NCBI GenBank assembly: GCA_010093605.1
Contig: MU004191.1
Span: 233,112 to 297,111, forward strand
Source of the DNA: Lophium mytilinum
Taxonomy: Eukaryota > Ascomycota > Dothideomycetes > Mytilinidiales > Mytilinidiaceae
DNA: 64,000 nucleotides
Reading direction: 5' to 3'
Below the pieces are notes generated by a model that was not told where the DNA came from, did not search any database, and worked only from the letters and a program-made list of their open reading frames with translations. A program made the position numbers and the translations under genes. Within the stretch, counting starts at the first letter, position 1; each line of letters starts with the position of its first letter. Of this stretch, positions 52,292 to 62,232 are shown one piece after another.

Positions 52292-52494
52292 ACTAGAAAT
52301 ACTAAAAATTATTAGTATATAAGCTTTAATATATATATAAAAGGCCTTACTAATAGCTAATATAGGTATATTAAAAAGTAGTTAAAAATTAATATATAAC
52401 CTATCTAATAATCCTAGGCGCGCGCTTACAAAATTAGGGGGGGTGCACGGAGAAAAACGCTAAGGAATGTACTCCGTTTTGAATACGACAAATC
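52292..52494 (-). repeat. Right terminal inverted repeat
   Basis: Reverse complement partner of 20800-21001. Its outer end reads GGAATGTACTCCGTTTTG, then AATACGACAAATC, and it contains a run of seven G preceding TGCACGGAGAAAAACGC. It retains more CA/CG than the left copy (GTCGTATTC versus TTGTATTT in the same orientation), so it is the less RIP-mutated end. Confidence 0.9.
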
Positions 52495-53144
52495 GGGGTG
52501 GGTTGCGTCAGTTTGGAGTGCTCGCGGGACGCAGCTTTTGACGAGCCAGACACGGGAGACTCTTCCGCTGTGGCTCAGTTCTGCGGCGGCACACTGTGCA
52601 CCTGCAGGGTTTCACTGATGGATGCCCGATGCTGCACCGCCAGATGAAGACGGCTAGCTGGCCTCTTGGGCGTTGTGATTATACCAGAAATCTTGGTATA
52701 GTTGCCAGACCTCAAGCCTTGACGGCGAGTTCAGACCCCGCTACTGACTGCCATGCTTTGACACATGCCCCCTGCGCCCAGCGACGTCAATTTACGGTCA
52801 TGAGAGTGGCTGCTTGCTTGTCTCAACCAGAGCTTTCTCTCTCTCTCCACAAACCTCTTCCGCTGCTCCTGCCAATCCGTCGCTACGTGACCTCCATTTC
52901 CCTCTCGCCGGCCTCGGACTACTAAATCCCTCGTACACACTCCGCGCCGTATAGCTCGCGGAACAGCCCGAGTACCTCACCTCAACTAACCGAACATTCT
53001 TCCGTCACCTCCACCAATTCTCCCACCAGTCATTCACTGAAACCCTCTTGTGGTGGACAACCGACAGAGACAGCTCACCACGACCCTTCTGTACTCCCCG
53101 CCTAACGAGCTCTAGCTTCCTGGACTCCTCCTCTCTCCAGCAAG
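52495..53144 (+). promoter_or_regulatory. TPS1 promoter and 5' UTR
   Basis: GC-normal DNA between the element's right repeat and the TPS1 start. It contains CCCCT at 52769-52773, a candidate stress response element of the type that controls trehalose genes in yeast, and CT-rich tracts near 52830-52860 and 53125-53140 typical of fungal 5' UTRs. Function is inferred from motif and position only. Confidence 0.45.
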
Positions 53145-54940
53145 ATGCCGGCTGCTACAGAAGAGCCCAAGACCGACGGCCGCCTGCTCCTCGTCTCCAA
53201 TCGGTTGCCTATCACAATCAAGAGATCAGATGAGGGCAAATATGATTTCTCCATGTCCTCCGGGGGTCTCGTCAGCGGATTGAGCGGCCTCTCCAAGTCC
53301 ACCACCTTCCAGTGGTACGGCTGGCCAGGTCTGGAGGTGCCCGAAAACGAGATACCCGAGTTGAAAGCGAGGCTGAAGGACGAATATAATGCGGTACCCA
53401 TCATGCTGGACGACGAGCTCGCCGACAGGCATTACAACGGCTTCTCAAGTTCGTATACACGTTGCGACACATGCAGTCTGCGTCGTGCAACCCAAAGCTA
53501 ACAACTGTCCTCCAGATTCCATCCTCTGGCCACTCTTCCACTATCATCCCGGAGAAATCACATTCGACGAGTCGGCCTGGAATGCCTACACCGAAGCGAA
53601 TCGCTTGTTCGCCCGAGCAATTGCCGCCGATGTGAATGACAACGATATGGTTTGGGTTCACGATTACCATCTCATGCTGCTTCCTGCCATGCTACGTGAG
53701 GAAATTGGAACCTCCAAGAAAAACGTCAAACTAGGCTTCTTTCTACATACACCTTTCCCGAGTAGTGAGATATATCGGATTCTTCCAGTCCGCAACGAAA
53801 TCCTACTCGGCGTACTCCATTGCGATCTCATTGGCTTCCATACCTACGACTACGCCCGCCACTTCCTGAGCAGCTGTTCAAGAATACTGTACGTTACTCC
53901 GAACTGATTTTGTTCCCTGAAGATGCATTTACTAACGTTTGTTGGCAGCGGAATGCCCACTACGCCAAATGGGGTTGAGTTCCAGGGCAAGCTCGTGACC
54001 GTCGGCGCATTCCCTATCGGCATTGATCCCGAGAAGTTCGAAGAAGGTCTCAAGAAGCCAAAAGTCCAAGAGCGCATAGCTACCCTAGAGCGAAAGTTTC
54101 AAGGTGTCAAGCTCATCGTGGGTGTAGATCGCCTTGATTACATCAAGGGTGTACCTCAGAAGCTTCACGCTCTGGAGGTTTTCCTCACGGAGCACCCTGA
54201 TCAAATAGGCAAGGTGGTACTGGTCCAGGTAGCAGTACCTAGTCGACAGGACGTCGAGGAGTATCAAAATCTACGGGCGGTTGTGAATGAGCTTGTGGGA
54301 AGGATCAACGGCAAATTCGGTACGTTCAAGATAGAAGTTTGCACTATCTTACTAACATTGACAGGCACGATCGAGTTTATGCCCATCCACTTCATGCATA
54401 AATCCGTCTCATTTGACGAACTGATCGCTCTCTATGCCGTGTCTGACGTCTGTCTTGTGTCTTCCACCCGCGATGGCATGAACCTGGTCTCTTACGAATA
54501 CATCGCTACGCAGCAGAAACGTCACGGAGTCATGATACTGTCAGAGTTTACAGGAGCAGCACAGAGTCTGAACGGCAGCTTGGTAGTCAATCCGTGGAAC
54601 ACGGAAGAGTTGGCTGACGCGATCCACGACGCTGTGACCATGGGCGATGAACAGCGTGCCATCAACTATCAGAAAATGGCCAAATACGTTAACAAGTACA
54701 CGAGGTAGATAACTTGCTCTCACAAACCTCCAACCATTCACTAATTTTACTTCCAGCGCGTGGTGGGGCCAGTCGTTCGTCCGCGAGCTCACGAGAATCT
54801 CAGAGCATGCCGAGAGCAAGCTCAAAGTTCGCCGGGGCTCAACCTTCGATTCCACAGACAGCAACGGTCAGCCCGCGGAACGACCATCGACTGCGCCAGA
54901 ACGCATCGTCCCGGCCCCCGAAAAATCCGCGACGCTGTAG
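53145..54940 (+). CDS. TPS1: Alpha,alpha-trehalose-phosphate synthase (UDP-forming), GT20
   Basis: Five exons, 53145-53448, 53516-53888, 53949-54319, 54365-54704 and 54757-54940, give 523 residues, the usual size of fungal Tps1. Introns are 45-67 bp. The enzyme joins UDP-glucose and glucose-6-phosphate to form trehalose-6-phosphate in the cytosol. Visible GT20 hallmarks in order: LLVSNRLPITIKR, SGGLVSGL, WYGWPG, NSILWPLFHYHPG, WVHDYHLMLLP, FFLHTPFPSSEIYR, GVDRLDYIKGVPQKL and SSTRDGMNLVSYEYIA. The C terminus is short, with no phosphatase domain, so this is Tps1 rather than Tps2. The context ATG at 53145 follows a CT-rich leader. No missing catalytic residue was noticed. Confidence 0.97.
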
Positions 54941-56124
54941 ATTGGCTGCTCTTCTCAGCTCACCTTCTGTCACTATTCTCCCTTTTCGATCAAAATACCC
55001 CAAACACTTTGTAAAATCCAATTCACGATTGGCACGAAATCGCATGACGGCGCATACCACACGTGGGCGTGGAAGTCTAGAAGATGGAAACTGGTTGGCG
55101 TAGACGAGGGTGTCTGGTTAGATTGGATAGCGTCTCTTTCCGAGCTCGTTTGTCCCTTTCTGTCACCAACCGTGGCATCTTACCCCCTCCCCTTCTGTAA
55201 CCTGTCTTCTCGTGTATGCATAGCTAAGACTAGCGATGCGCCTAGCATCAACTATCCGGCTTGTTCTGTTTCGCTTGTACTCTGAGGTGCTCGCCGTTGC
55301 TTCTGGCTCTTTAACGCATTCTAGGAAACAGTCGAACTGATCCCTGGTCATCAACTCTTGGGACACCTAACACGGTACCAGCAGGTTACGTATTTTGAAA
55401 GCCAATACAAAAGTGCAGCCGCTGAGGAATTGGCAGGCAGTTTAGTGCCCCAAATACGTCCTAGTCGGATGCATGAGCCATCCAACCGCCTAACCATGAC
55501 AGTGCTCGAGAGCAACGTAAACTAGGTTCGCATTATCAGAGCGCACCGAAGAAACCTAAGCAGTGACAAGAACGGGATCATGGCTGAATCGAGATTTTCA
55601 AAAGTCCGTAGGAAGTCCTCCTATCTTCGTTTCTAAAACTGCATCGTAAGCTACCTTGCTTAATATGTACAAGTTTGATCTACTGTCTCTTATAAGACAT
55701 TGTATGTTTGCCAAAGCCACAGTAAAAGTACCACTCTCAATGTTGTAATGGTTCCTAGCCATGGAACCCGAACTTTGTACCATCGGATTCTCACCAAAGC
55801 CATCTCATCTGTGGAACCGAATCATCGCCCACTCATATGGACCAGGGCCAGAAACCTGAACGCAGCCACCCAAGGAAACATTGCGCCGATCTTCACGATG
55901 TAGAGAAAGCAACTTGGTAAGATGAATTAAGGTCCACATCAAAACATGGTACCGACATCAGAGCGCATCGACACGGGATATATATTCAATCTGCCATCTG
56001 CATTTTTCTTGACAACTCGCACACACAGTGTACCTCTCTCCAATACCTCTCACATACTCCAACTCTTTTCCAATACCTTCCACGAATAGATATGTGCCTA
56101 GGCTAGTTCTACACTACTCTCGTC
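54941..56124. other. Intergenic, TPS1 3' flank and next promoter
   Basis: No convincing gene. CT-rich sequence ACACACAGTGTACCTCTCTCC and neighbours at 56020-56080 probably form the leader of the next gene. Confidence 0.45.
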
Positions 56125-57261
56125 ATGGCCTCCACCCACCAGCACGCCTCGAACCAGGCCGCGAAGCCGGCACTTGGGCGCGACAGAAAGTTTACTGCTC
56201 ACAAACATCCTACGTCTTTTGACTCGGTCGAGGAGGAGTCGCCTGACTCCATCAACTCCTATCTCTCGTCTTCTTCTTCTCCACGCTCCTCGCACAAATC
56301 GATCAGAGATATCCGCGCCTGGCTTCGTGGCCTCCACCGCCATGCTCAACACGCCCGCTTCCCCACCTCATCTCCCTCTGTACCCAGCTCGCTCTCTATC
56401 CCCTTCGCCCTACCGCCGCCCGCCATCCCCACCACCCCGTCCACCTCTTCCGAATCCACGCAAGAGTCCGCCTCCTGGAAAGTGTTTAGCGCCCGCTCGC
56501 TACTCACCCGCCACCACTTCCTGAAACAATGGAAAAGCTACTTACGAGAGCGCTCAGAAGAGCTCGCGCGCTCGGAGAAGCAGAAGTACGGCTCCATGCC
56601 GCCGACGCCGGTTCTGCTCGCACAGGACAACGAGGAGATGATACCGCTTCTGTTTCTGGGATCGCAGGAGTACCCGCACTGCGCTATCACGATCGCGGTC
56701 ACGCCGCCGACGCCGGTCCTGGGCCCTATGCCGCCGACGCCCGTCCTACGACCACAGGAAGACGTGGGCATGATACCGGTGCTGGACCTGGACCTAGACG
56801 CGCAGGAGGGTTGGGGGACACCTCAAGAGATCTTAGTGCACCTAGAGGAGCAAGGGTACGAGTACGCCATCGAGATGGTAATCATGCCGCCGACACCCGT
56901 CCTGCGACCGCAGGCAGACGTGGGCGTGATACCGGTGCTGGTTCTGGACGCGCAGGAGGGTTGGGGGACAGCGCAAGAGATCCTAGCGCAGCTGACAGTG
57001 CCGGAAGGCGAGTGGGAGGGGAGCGGGGTGGGTGGGTTGAAGAGGTCGAATGCGGTTAGGGGAAGGAAGGAGAGGGGGGTGCGACGGGTTGGGAGGGGGG
57101 AGAGGCAGGTGGGGAGAGCGGCGGGGAGGGAGGTGCTGAGGGGAGAGGAGATTGTTGAGGAAGTGAAGAGGGGCATTGAGGAGTGGCGGCGGAGGGCGAG
57201 GCGGGATAGGAGGTTGAAGAGGAGGTGTAAGTGGCTTGTTAAGATGGGGTTGGTGAGGTGA
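56125..57261 (+). CDS. Hypothetical protein with duplicated PPTPVL unit and basic C terminus
   Basis: An intronless frame of 378 codons with ATG at 56125. I do not recognise the family. The N-terminal third is Ser/Pro rich with SYLSSSSSPRSSHKSIRDIR and reads as disordered. The middle carries four copies of (M/T)PPTPVL. Two are extended into a unit of about 60 residues with RPQ(E/A)DVG(M/V)IPVL, LDAQEGWGT(P/A)QEIL. The last 80 residues are very basic (RRRARRDRRLKRRCKWLVK), possibly a nucleic-acid-binding or nuclear-localising tail. Other frames in the same DNA are also open because of the high GC, so the frame choice rests on the in-frame repeat and the start. The protein could be lineage-specific. 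Confidence 0.6.
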   Translation: MASTHQHASNQAAKPALGRDRKFTAHKHPTSFDSVEEESPDSINSYLSSSSSPRSSHKSIRDIRAWLRGLHRHAQHARFPTSSPSVPSSLSIPFALPPPAIPTTPSTSSESTQESASWKVFSARSLLTRHHFLKQWKSYLRERSEELARSEKQKYGSMPPTPVLLAQDNEEMIPLLFLGSQEYPHCAITIAVTPPTPVLGPMPPTPVLRPQEDVGMIPVLDLDLDAQEGWGTPQEILVHLEEQGYEYAIEMVIMPPTPVLRPQADVGVIPVLVLDAQEGWGTAQEILAQLTVPEGEWEGSGVGGLKRSNAVRGRKERGVRRVGRGERQVGRAAGREVLRGEEIVEEVKRGIEEWRRRARRDRRLKRRCKWLVKMGLVR

Positions 57262-59175
57262 GGATTCTGGTGACGAGGGTATGGCGGTTTGGTGAGCTCT
57301 TCTGGGAAGACTTGTGTTGGGTATACGGCGGGAGCTTGGAGGGTGAGAATTGAGAGGCTTGGATGAAGTCTTTTAGTGGTGCTGGTTTGGATAGAACAGT
57401 TTAGAGATGGGGTGGTCTGGTGGAAGTTCTATTGGGGTGTGGTATCTGGAATTTGGAGTTTAAGTTTCAGTATTATAAACGTTGAAACAAGTAAAAAATG
57501 AATGGAACGGCGAAAGTTGCCGTATATGCTAAATTAATGATAATGATGTAAGTGCCATAGCACCATATACAGGGTACTGTAGGTTCTGTGATAAATCTGA
57601 ATCTTGACGTTGATGACTGTAATTTTTTCGAATTAATAGCGTCGTGAAGAGCGTAGTTGCTTGCCTAGTCTGCAACTTGACGTGTGTGTTGGAAACAAAT
57701 GTCAGTCTATACGAATATGATTTGGTCTATACTGGTATGCGTGAGTACGAACACGTCTGCCACCAATCCTACTGGGACTAGTTTCTCGCTTAGACCATCC
57801 GTATTGCAGAATGCTATAAAACAATAACGGATCTAGTTGCTGAGCTAGGTGTGCAGCTTTCATAACAGTATTAGGGAGTGAAGGGCTTCTGTAGATTGCA
57901 ACCCAGAGTTAGGTTGGTACATGTTCGATATATGATGCAATAGCTAATTCTATAGTTCCATAGGTACGGAAACAGTCCGCTGTGAATGATGTTTGTGCTA
58001 GAGCACTAGACACGTGGGAGCTCTTCGCCGGACCCGACAAGCTCTTCGCCGGACCCGACGGGCCCGAAGACTGTCCTTAGAACATCCGCTAGAAGGGGGT
58101 AGCGACAGAAATAGAACCGAATCAATGTCAGGATTCAGGAGAAGTATGCCGTGTGTATGCCTCGCAGGATAAGCGAGCATTATATCAGATTCAGCTGGTT
58201 CCCGCAGCCATCCGAGCCACAAACCGCGTCAACAAGCATACATTGAAGCTTAATTGCTAGTGGCATGCGCGCAATGGATCCGGATTGAGACAGTGGAGCG
58301 TGGCTCAGGGCGGAGGCTCTCACTTGAAACATCTGCGACGAGTTGATACTGGGTCGCAAGCTGATGACCCCTGGAGAAGGTAATTTCGAATACTTGTAAC
58401 CGATGCGAGTAGAGGCGTCCAGTGTCAAAGATTGCGTCAGATGCTGCGGCAAGCCATACGAAACACTGCAGTCCAACAGGCAGCAATGAGTCTTGAGCAT
58501 TCGAGGAAGCTCGTATGCTCGAGACGGCAGGGCTGTTGCTTACAATTAGCTGCTGCGCCACTAGGGAGCACAGACGTCCTAGGTTTTCACAGCCAACCGT
58601 TGTGGTCAGTGTACGGCAGGCTAACCGCAATGCGTGATGCTTGCGAAAAGTCACTCTTCGCAGGTGAACGACTCCGAACGGCGACACTCTCGCTCCGACG
58701 CCCCGATGGCTATTTGCAGTCAAGCACCTCGATTGCGCCCTATCCCCAGGTACAATTCTCTCGTATCATTCGGCCAACCGAAGCGTGTCGTTGTGCCTGG
58801 CCTGATAGCTCTCCCATTCTGCGGTTCTAGATATGGACCAGTGCACTTGGCACACTGCTCTCTCCTCGCATTGACGCGCCATCATCGTCTCCCCGGTTGC
58901 TCAACTTACCTGTTGTGCTCGGCCCGACCGTTCTATACCCTATTATCACTTTCAGGCTTCGATCGCTTACGAGGACTTACTCCCAGGGCGTCTGAAAGTC
59001 TGAATGGGAGACGTGTGCTTCGGGGCGGAGTGTGTCCCTGAGGTTCTTCATAGCGTACTTCTATCGTGGACTGCCTGTACTGAGGCTCCAATATCTGGAT
59101 CAATGCTAGACTCGTGCCTGGCAAAATTCCACGTCTGAGTCATCACTCTTTTCTACTTTGCCTTCAGTTCGTATC
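57262..59175. other. Intergenic, about 1.9 kb
   Basis: Several frames of 60-157 codons occur on both strands between 58200 and 59040, mutually overlapping and without motifs. A short 21-bp tandem duplication lies at 58019-58060. The last part is presumably the promoter of the Zn2Cys6 gene. Confidence 0.45.
58019..58060. repeat. 21-bp direct tandem duplication
   Basis: AGCTCTTCGCCGGACCCGAC occurs twice in direct succession, separated by one base, and a GGGCCC follows. Confidence 0.85.
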
Positions 59176-61311
59176 ATGGTGTACACGGGAAAGCCAAGCC
59201 GGGGGTGTCAGATGTGCAAAACCCGCCGCATTAAAGTAGGTCCTGAACGGAAGACCTTGCGATGTGGCAACCCTCTTCATCCGCCGACTTCCACTCTGTG
59301 TGCTGATTGTGGCATAGTGTGATGAAAAACGTCCCATCTGCACCCAGTGCAAGAAATCTGGTCGTACATGTCCAGGTTCGTCTACCTGTTCTGGATGCTA
59401 CGGCCGTACTAACATAGATATCTACATAGGATACCAGGATGAGTTCGACCTTATCTTCCGAGATGAGAACATAGTGCAGGAGCGTAAAGCAAGAAAAGCT
59501 TCAGGGGCTACATCTACCTCCCAAGGATCGTCCTCAAAGTGAGTAGCTAGCATCCGTATCTGCCTCTTTTTTGTACTCAAAGTCATCCGTATCACCTCTA
59601 TCTAAGTCTCAACCGCTTTTTTCGCGGTATTCATGCGTATGGCTCCCAAAGGAGCAGTGCTTGCGATTCCCACGTAATTCTTCCAACACGGGCTGACACC
59701 TTCTGGGCAGAGCATCGCCTCGTTCTTCCTCCGAGCAGAGTCCTGTTTCGACTCTTACACTCCGTTCAGAGAGTCCACATTCACAGACGTTGCCGGCGAA
59801 TGACGGTTCCCCTCCCTACCTTCTTCCCACAGATCTCACACTGTTCCAGGCCTACCTATGGCAACAGGGAAATGCAGTACCTGCAGTATTCCCACCGTCG
59901 ACGGAGGCTCAAGCCACCGCATTCTTCTTCCGTAATTTCGTTGTATTACCGCAGCAAGCAGAGAGCATGCGCGGATTTCTTGAATTGCTAGTCCCAAAGT
60001 ATAATGAAGAATCGCCCTCCTCCGCCCTCCACTCTGCTACACATGCTGTTGCACTCTCTACGTTAGGAAATTACCCTGGCAGGCAAAATCTACTACAAGA
60101 AGCGTCTATAGCGTATGGTCAAGCATTGACCAAGCTTAATGTGGCGCTGCAAGACCCAGTAGAATCCAAATCTGATGCTACCATATTAGCAGTACTGCTG
60201 TTCTCGCTCTATGAGGTATGCTATCTGAAAGCGACTCCAAAATGCTTCGTCTGACGTTGAAGTACAGGCTATCATGGCAACCGCTGAAACGGTCAACGCA
60301 TGGGCGAACCACGTTGATGGAGCCGTGGCTCTCGTCAAACTCCGAGGCAATGAACAGTTCAAGAACCCGTATTCGTATAGTGTGTTCCGAGCTGTGCGGA
60401 CAATGATGGTGCGTAGCCCGAGCGCCCTGTTATCTTTGGCTTCAATTGAGCTAATCCGACACAGATCACAAGCTGCGTGCAACGGTCGATGTCAGTCACA
60501 GAATTTCCAGGCGAGTACGGCTGGATTGGCTCCGAGCACAGCGAAGAAAACGCGGCAAACCGCCTCACATTGATATCCATCGACCTACCAAACGTGCGGA
60601 CGCGCGCTCACGACCTCCTCACTAGCGAAAAAACTCCTGAGACCGAAGTGGAAGTGCTGTCCTTGATGGAGTACGCACAGATGGTAGACGCGAACCTCGA
60701 GAATTGGGCTCACACGCTGCCTGACGACTGGAATTTCCGAACGACGAAGATGGTGTACGACATGCCGGAGGATGTGGAAAATGCGAACGAATGGCCGGGC
60801 CCGCAGCACACGTACGGAGACGTCTTCATTGCAAACATTGTCAACGACTACCGCGTCAGCCGGATATTTTGTCAGAGCGTCATTCTAGGGTGCGTCACAT
60901 GGCTGGCACTGGAGCAGGAGGACCACCGGATAGAACGCAAGTGCGCGCGCGCCCGCTTCGTCATCCAAGCCATGACGGACGAGATTGCAGCGAGTGTTCC
61001 TTTCCACATGAACTACGACCTGCAGCCGGTGGCGAAGCAGCTCGGTCAGGACCAGTCAGGTTAGTTCGAGATACTCCGTCGGTGTGGGTAATACTGACAC
61101 CAACTTAGCTGCTGAAGCATTAGGGGGCTACTTCCTCGTTTGGCCACTCTTCGTGGCTGGGAATACAGATGTTGTGCCCATAAACCAGAGGAAGTGGTTT
61201 CTAGGGCGACTCAACCTCATCGGCCGCGAGTTTGGTCTGAGCAATGCTCAGATACTCGCGATGGCGCGTCGACACGTGCTTACGTGCGGTCCAATCTACG
61301 TCTACCCATGA
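59176..61311 (+). CDS. Zn2Cys6 (GAL4-type) transcription factor
   Basis: Seven exons, 59176-59235, 59318-59375, 59430-59538, 59711-60215, 60268-60408, 60465-61059 and 61109-61311, splice in frame to 556 residues. The zinc cluster spans Cys11, 14, 21, 28, 31 and 38 with spacing 2-6-6-2-6, split by an intron right before Cys21 (RRIK|CDEKRPIC). A basic Ser-rich linker (QERKARKASGATS) follows. The remaining 450 residues resemble the fungal-specific middle homology region, with LLFSLYEAIMATAETVNAWANH and GVVxxV-like helices. It binds DNA as a dimer at CGG half-sites in the nucleus; targets are unknown. Neighbours give no cluster context. Confidence 0.88.
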
Positions 61312-62232
61312 TGAGAGACGCAGAGAGGGACAATGCGCATACAATGAGTGTAGATTCTGGTCAGCGAGCTCACATTACTTCTTTCATCTGATGTATTACA
61401 ACCCTCCCACCGGCCTTTTCTTTCCAAGTCGTCGGAGTTTTAGATAATGCTGGGACGTACTGTACGATTGGGGTAATAAGATGAATGTACTGCTAATAGA
61501 AAGGTAAATATTATAATATGAAAGAGCGTAAACATCCTTGCTTATGACCGATCGAATATTACTGAAAGGGCGATCAATTTTGAGCGGAAGCACACTAGAA
61601 TGAGGTATCATTGGACCTTCAAGCATTGAAGCTCTTACCTGAAACTGTGATATTTCTCAGTTTATTTATTTCCGTTTGGATGGCTTGAGGTGCTCCTGGT
61701 CAATTTAATTCGGAACTATAACAGCAGCTCCATCCGCACGTTACGTTTGATATGATTGGCTGAGCGGTCGATATATGTGAGCTTGGTTCAACCTTGAAGG
61801 AAACTATCTTATCATCACGGATCTGATCAGCGGTGAATTGAACCCCTGTTCTAGCCAATGCTGTGGCTCCTGATTCAAGATACTGCTTAGGTAGAGTGCT
61901 CTGGTAGTGGTGTATCAGACTGCAATATTGCTCCATGTTAACCTTGGAAGGAGACAGAGTGTCCTTGGCACTAGCTAAGCCGGATTGGAGGGGCATCTAG
62001 AATTAAAAACCCCAGATTTCCACAACCACCATCACTTCGAACGCGTGCACCCTCCTGCTCGGGCACAAGCCTCGTGGACTCCTTTCTAGGATATGTTCTT
62101 TCGAACGCCGCTGCGCGATCTACTCCCATCGCCCGGCCTGTGATTACGACCCCTTGACCGAATCTTCCACCGTGCCAGCATCCGCTGGTGACCTCCGCAC
62201 CGCCAGAACCCTCCCAGGTCACCACCGCCAAA
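61312..62232. other. Intergenic, Zn2Cys6 3' flank and SEC24 promoter
   Basis: About 920 bp without a convincing gene. AT-rich DNA at 61440-61640 likely contains the 3' UTR and polyadenylation signals of the upstream gene. Frames on the minus strand at 61700-62384 have no motif. Confidence 0.45.

Larger units (their letters stand above)
20800..52494. mobile_element. 31.7-kb TIR-bounded, RIP-saturated fossil element
   Basis: Composition changes abruptly at both ends. Inside, CpA and TpG are nearly missing (many 60-base lines contain none), TpA is everywhere, and CpG persists (frequent GCGC). This is the signature of repeat-induced point mutation. The ends are matching inverted repeats of about 202 bp, listed separately. 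Three ancestral proteins are readable through RIP stops: Plavaka-type transposase, SNF2 ATPase and a Tc1-like transposase. No convincing target-site duplication is visible: GCTAGGCTG precedes the left repeat and GGGGTGGGT follows the right. It could be one giant DNA transposon carrying cargo and a nested Tc1-like copy, or several elements bracketed by two inverted copies of a smaller repeat. An assembly gap prevents full reading. Confidence 0.8.

Noticed and set aside
20800-52494. Starship-type element
   Set aside because: Starships are led by a tyrosine recombinase at one end and lack long inverted repeats; I saw long TIRs and no recombinase motif.
56529-57059. 176-codon alternative frame inside the hypothetical gene
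   Set aside because: It is the +1 shadow of the PPTPVL-repeat frame; its repeats simply mirror the DNA duplication, and it lacks the upstream context.
58250-59041. Frames of 106-157 codons before the Zn2Cys6 gene
   Set aside because: They overlap on both strands, lack motifs and show no conserved start context.
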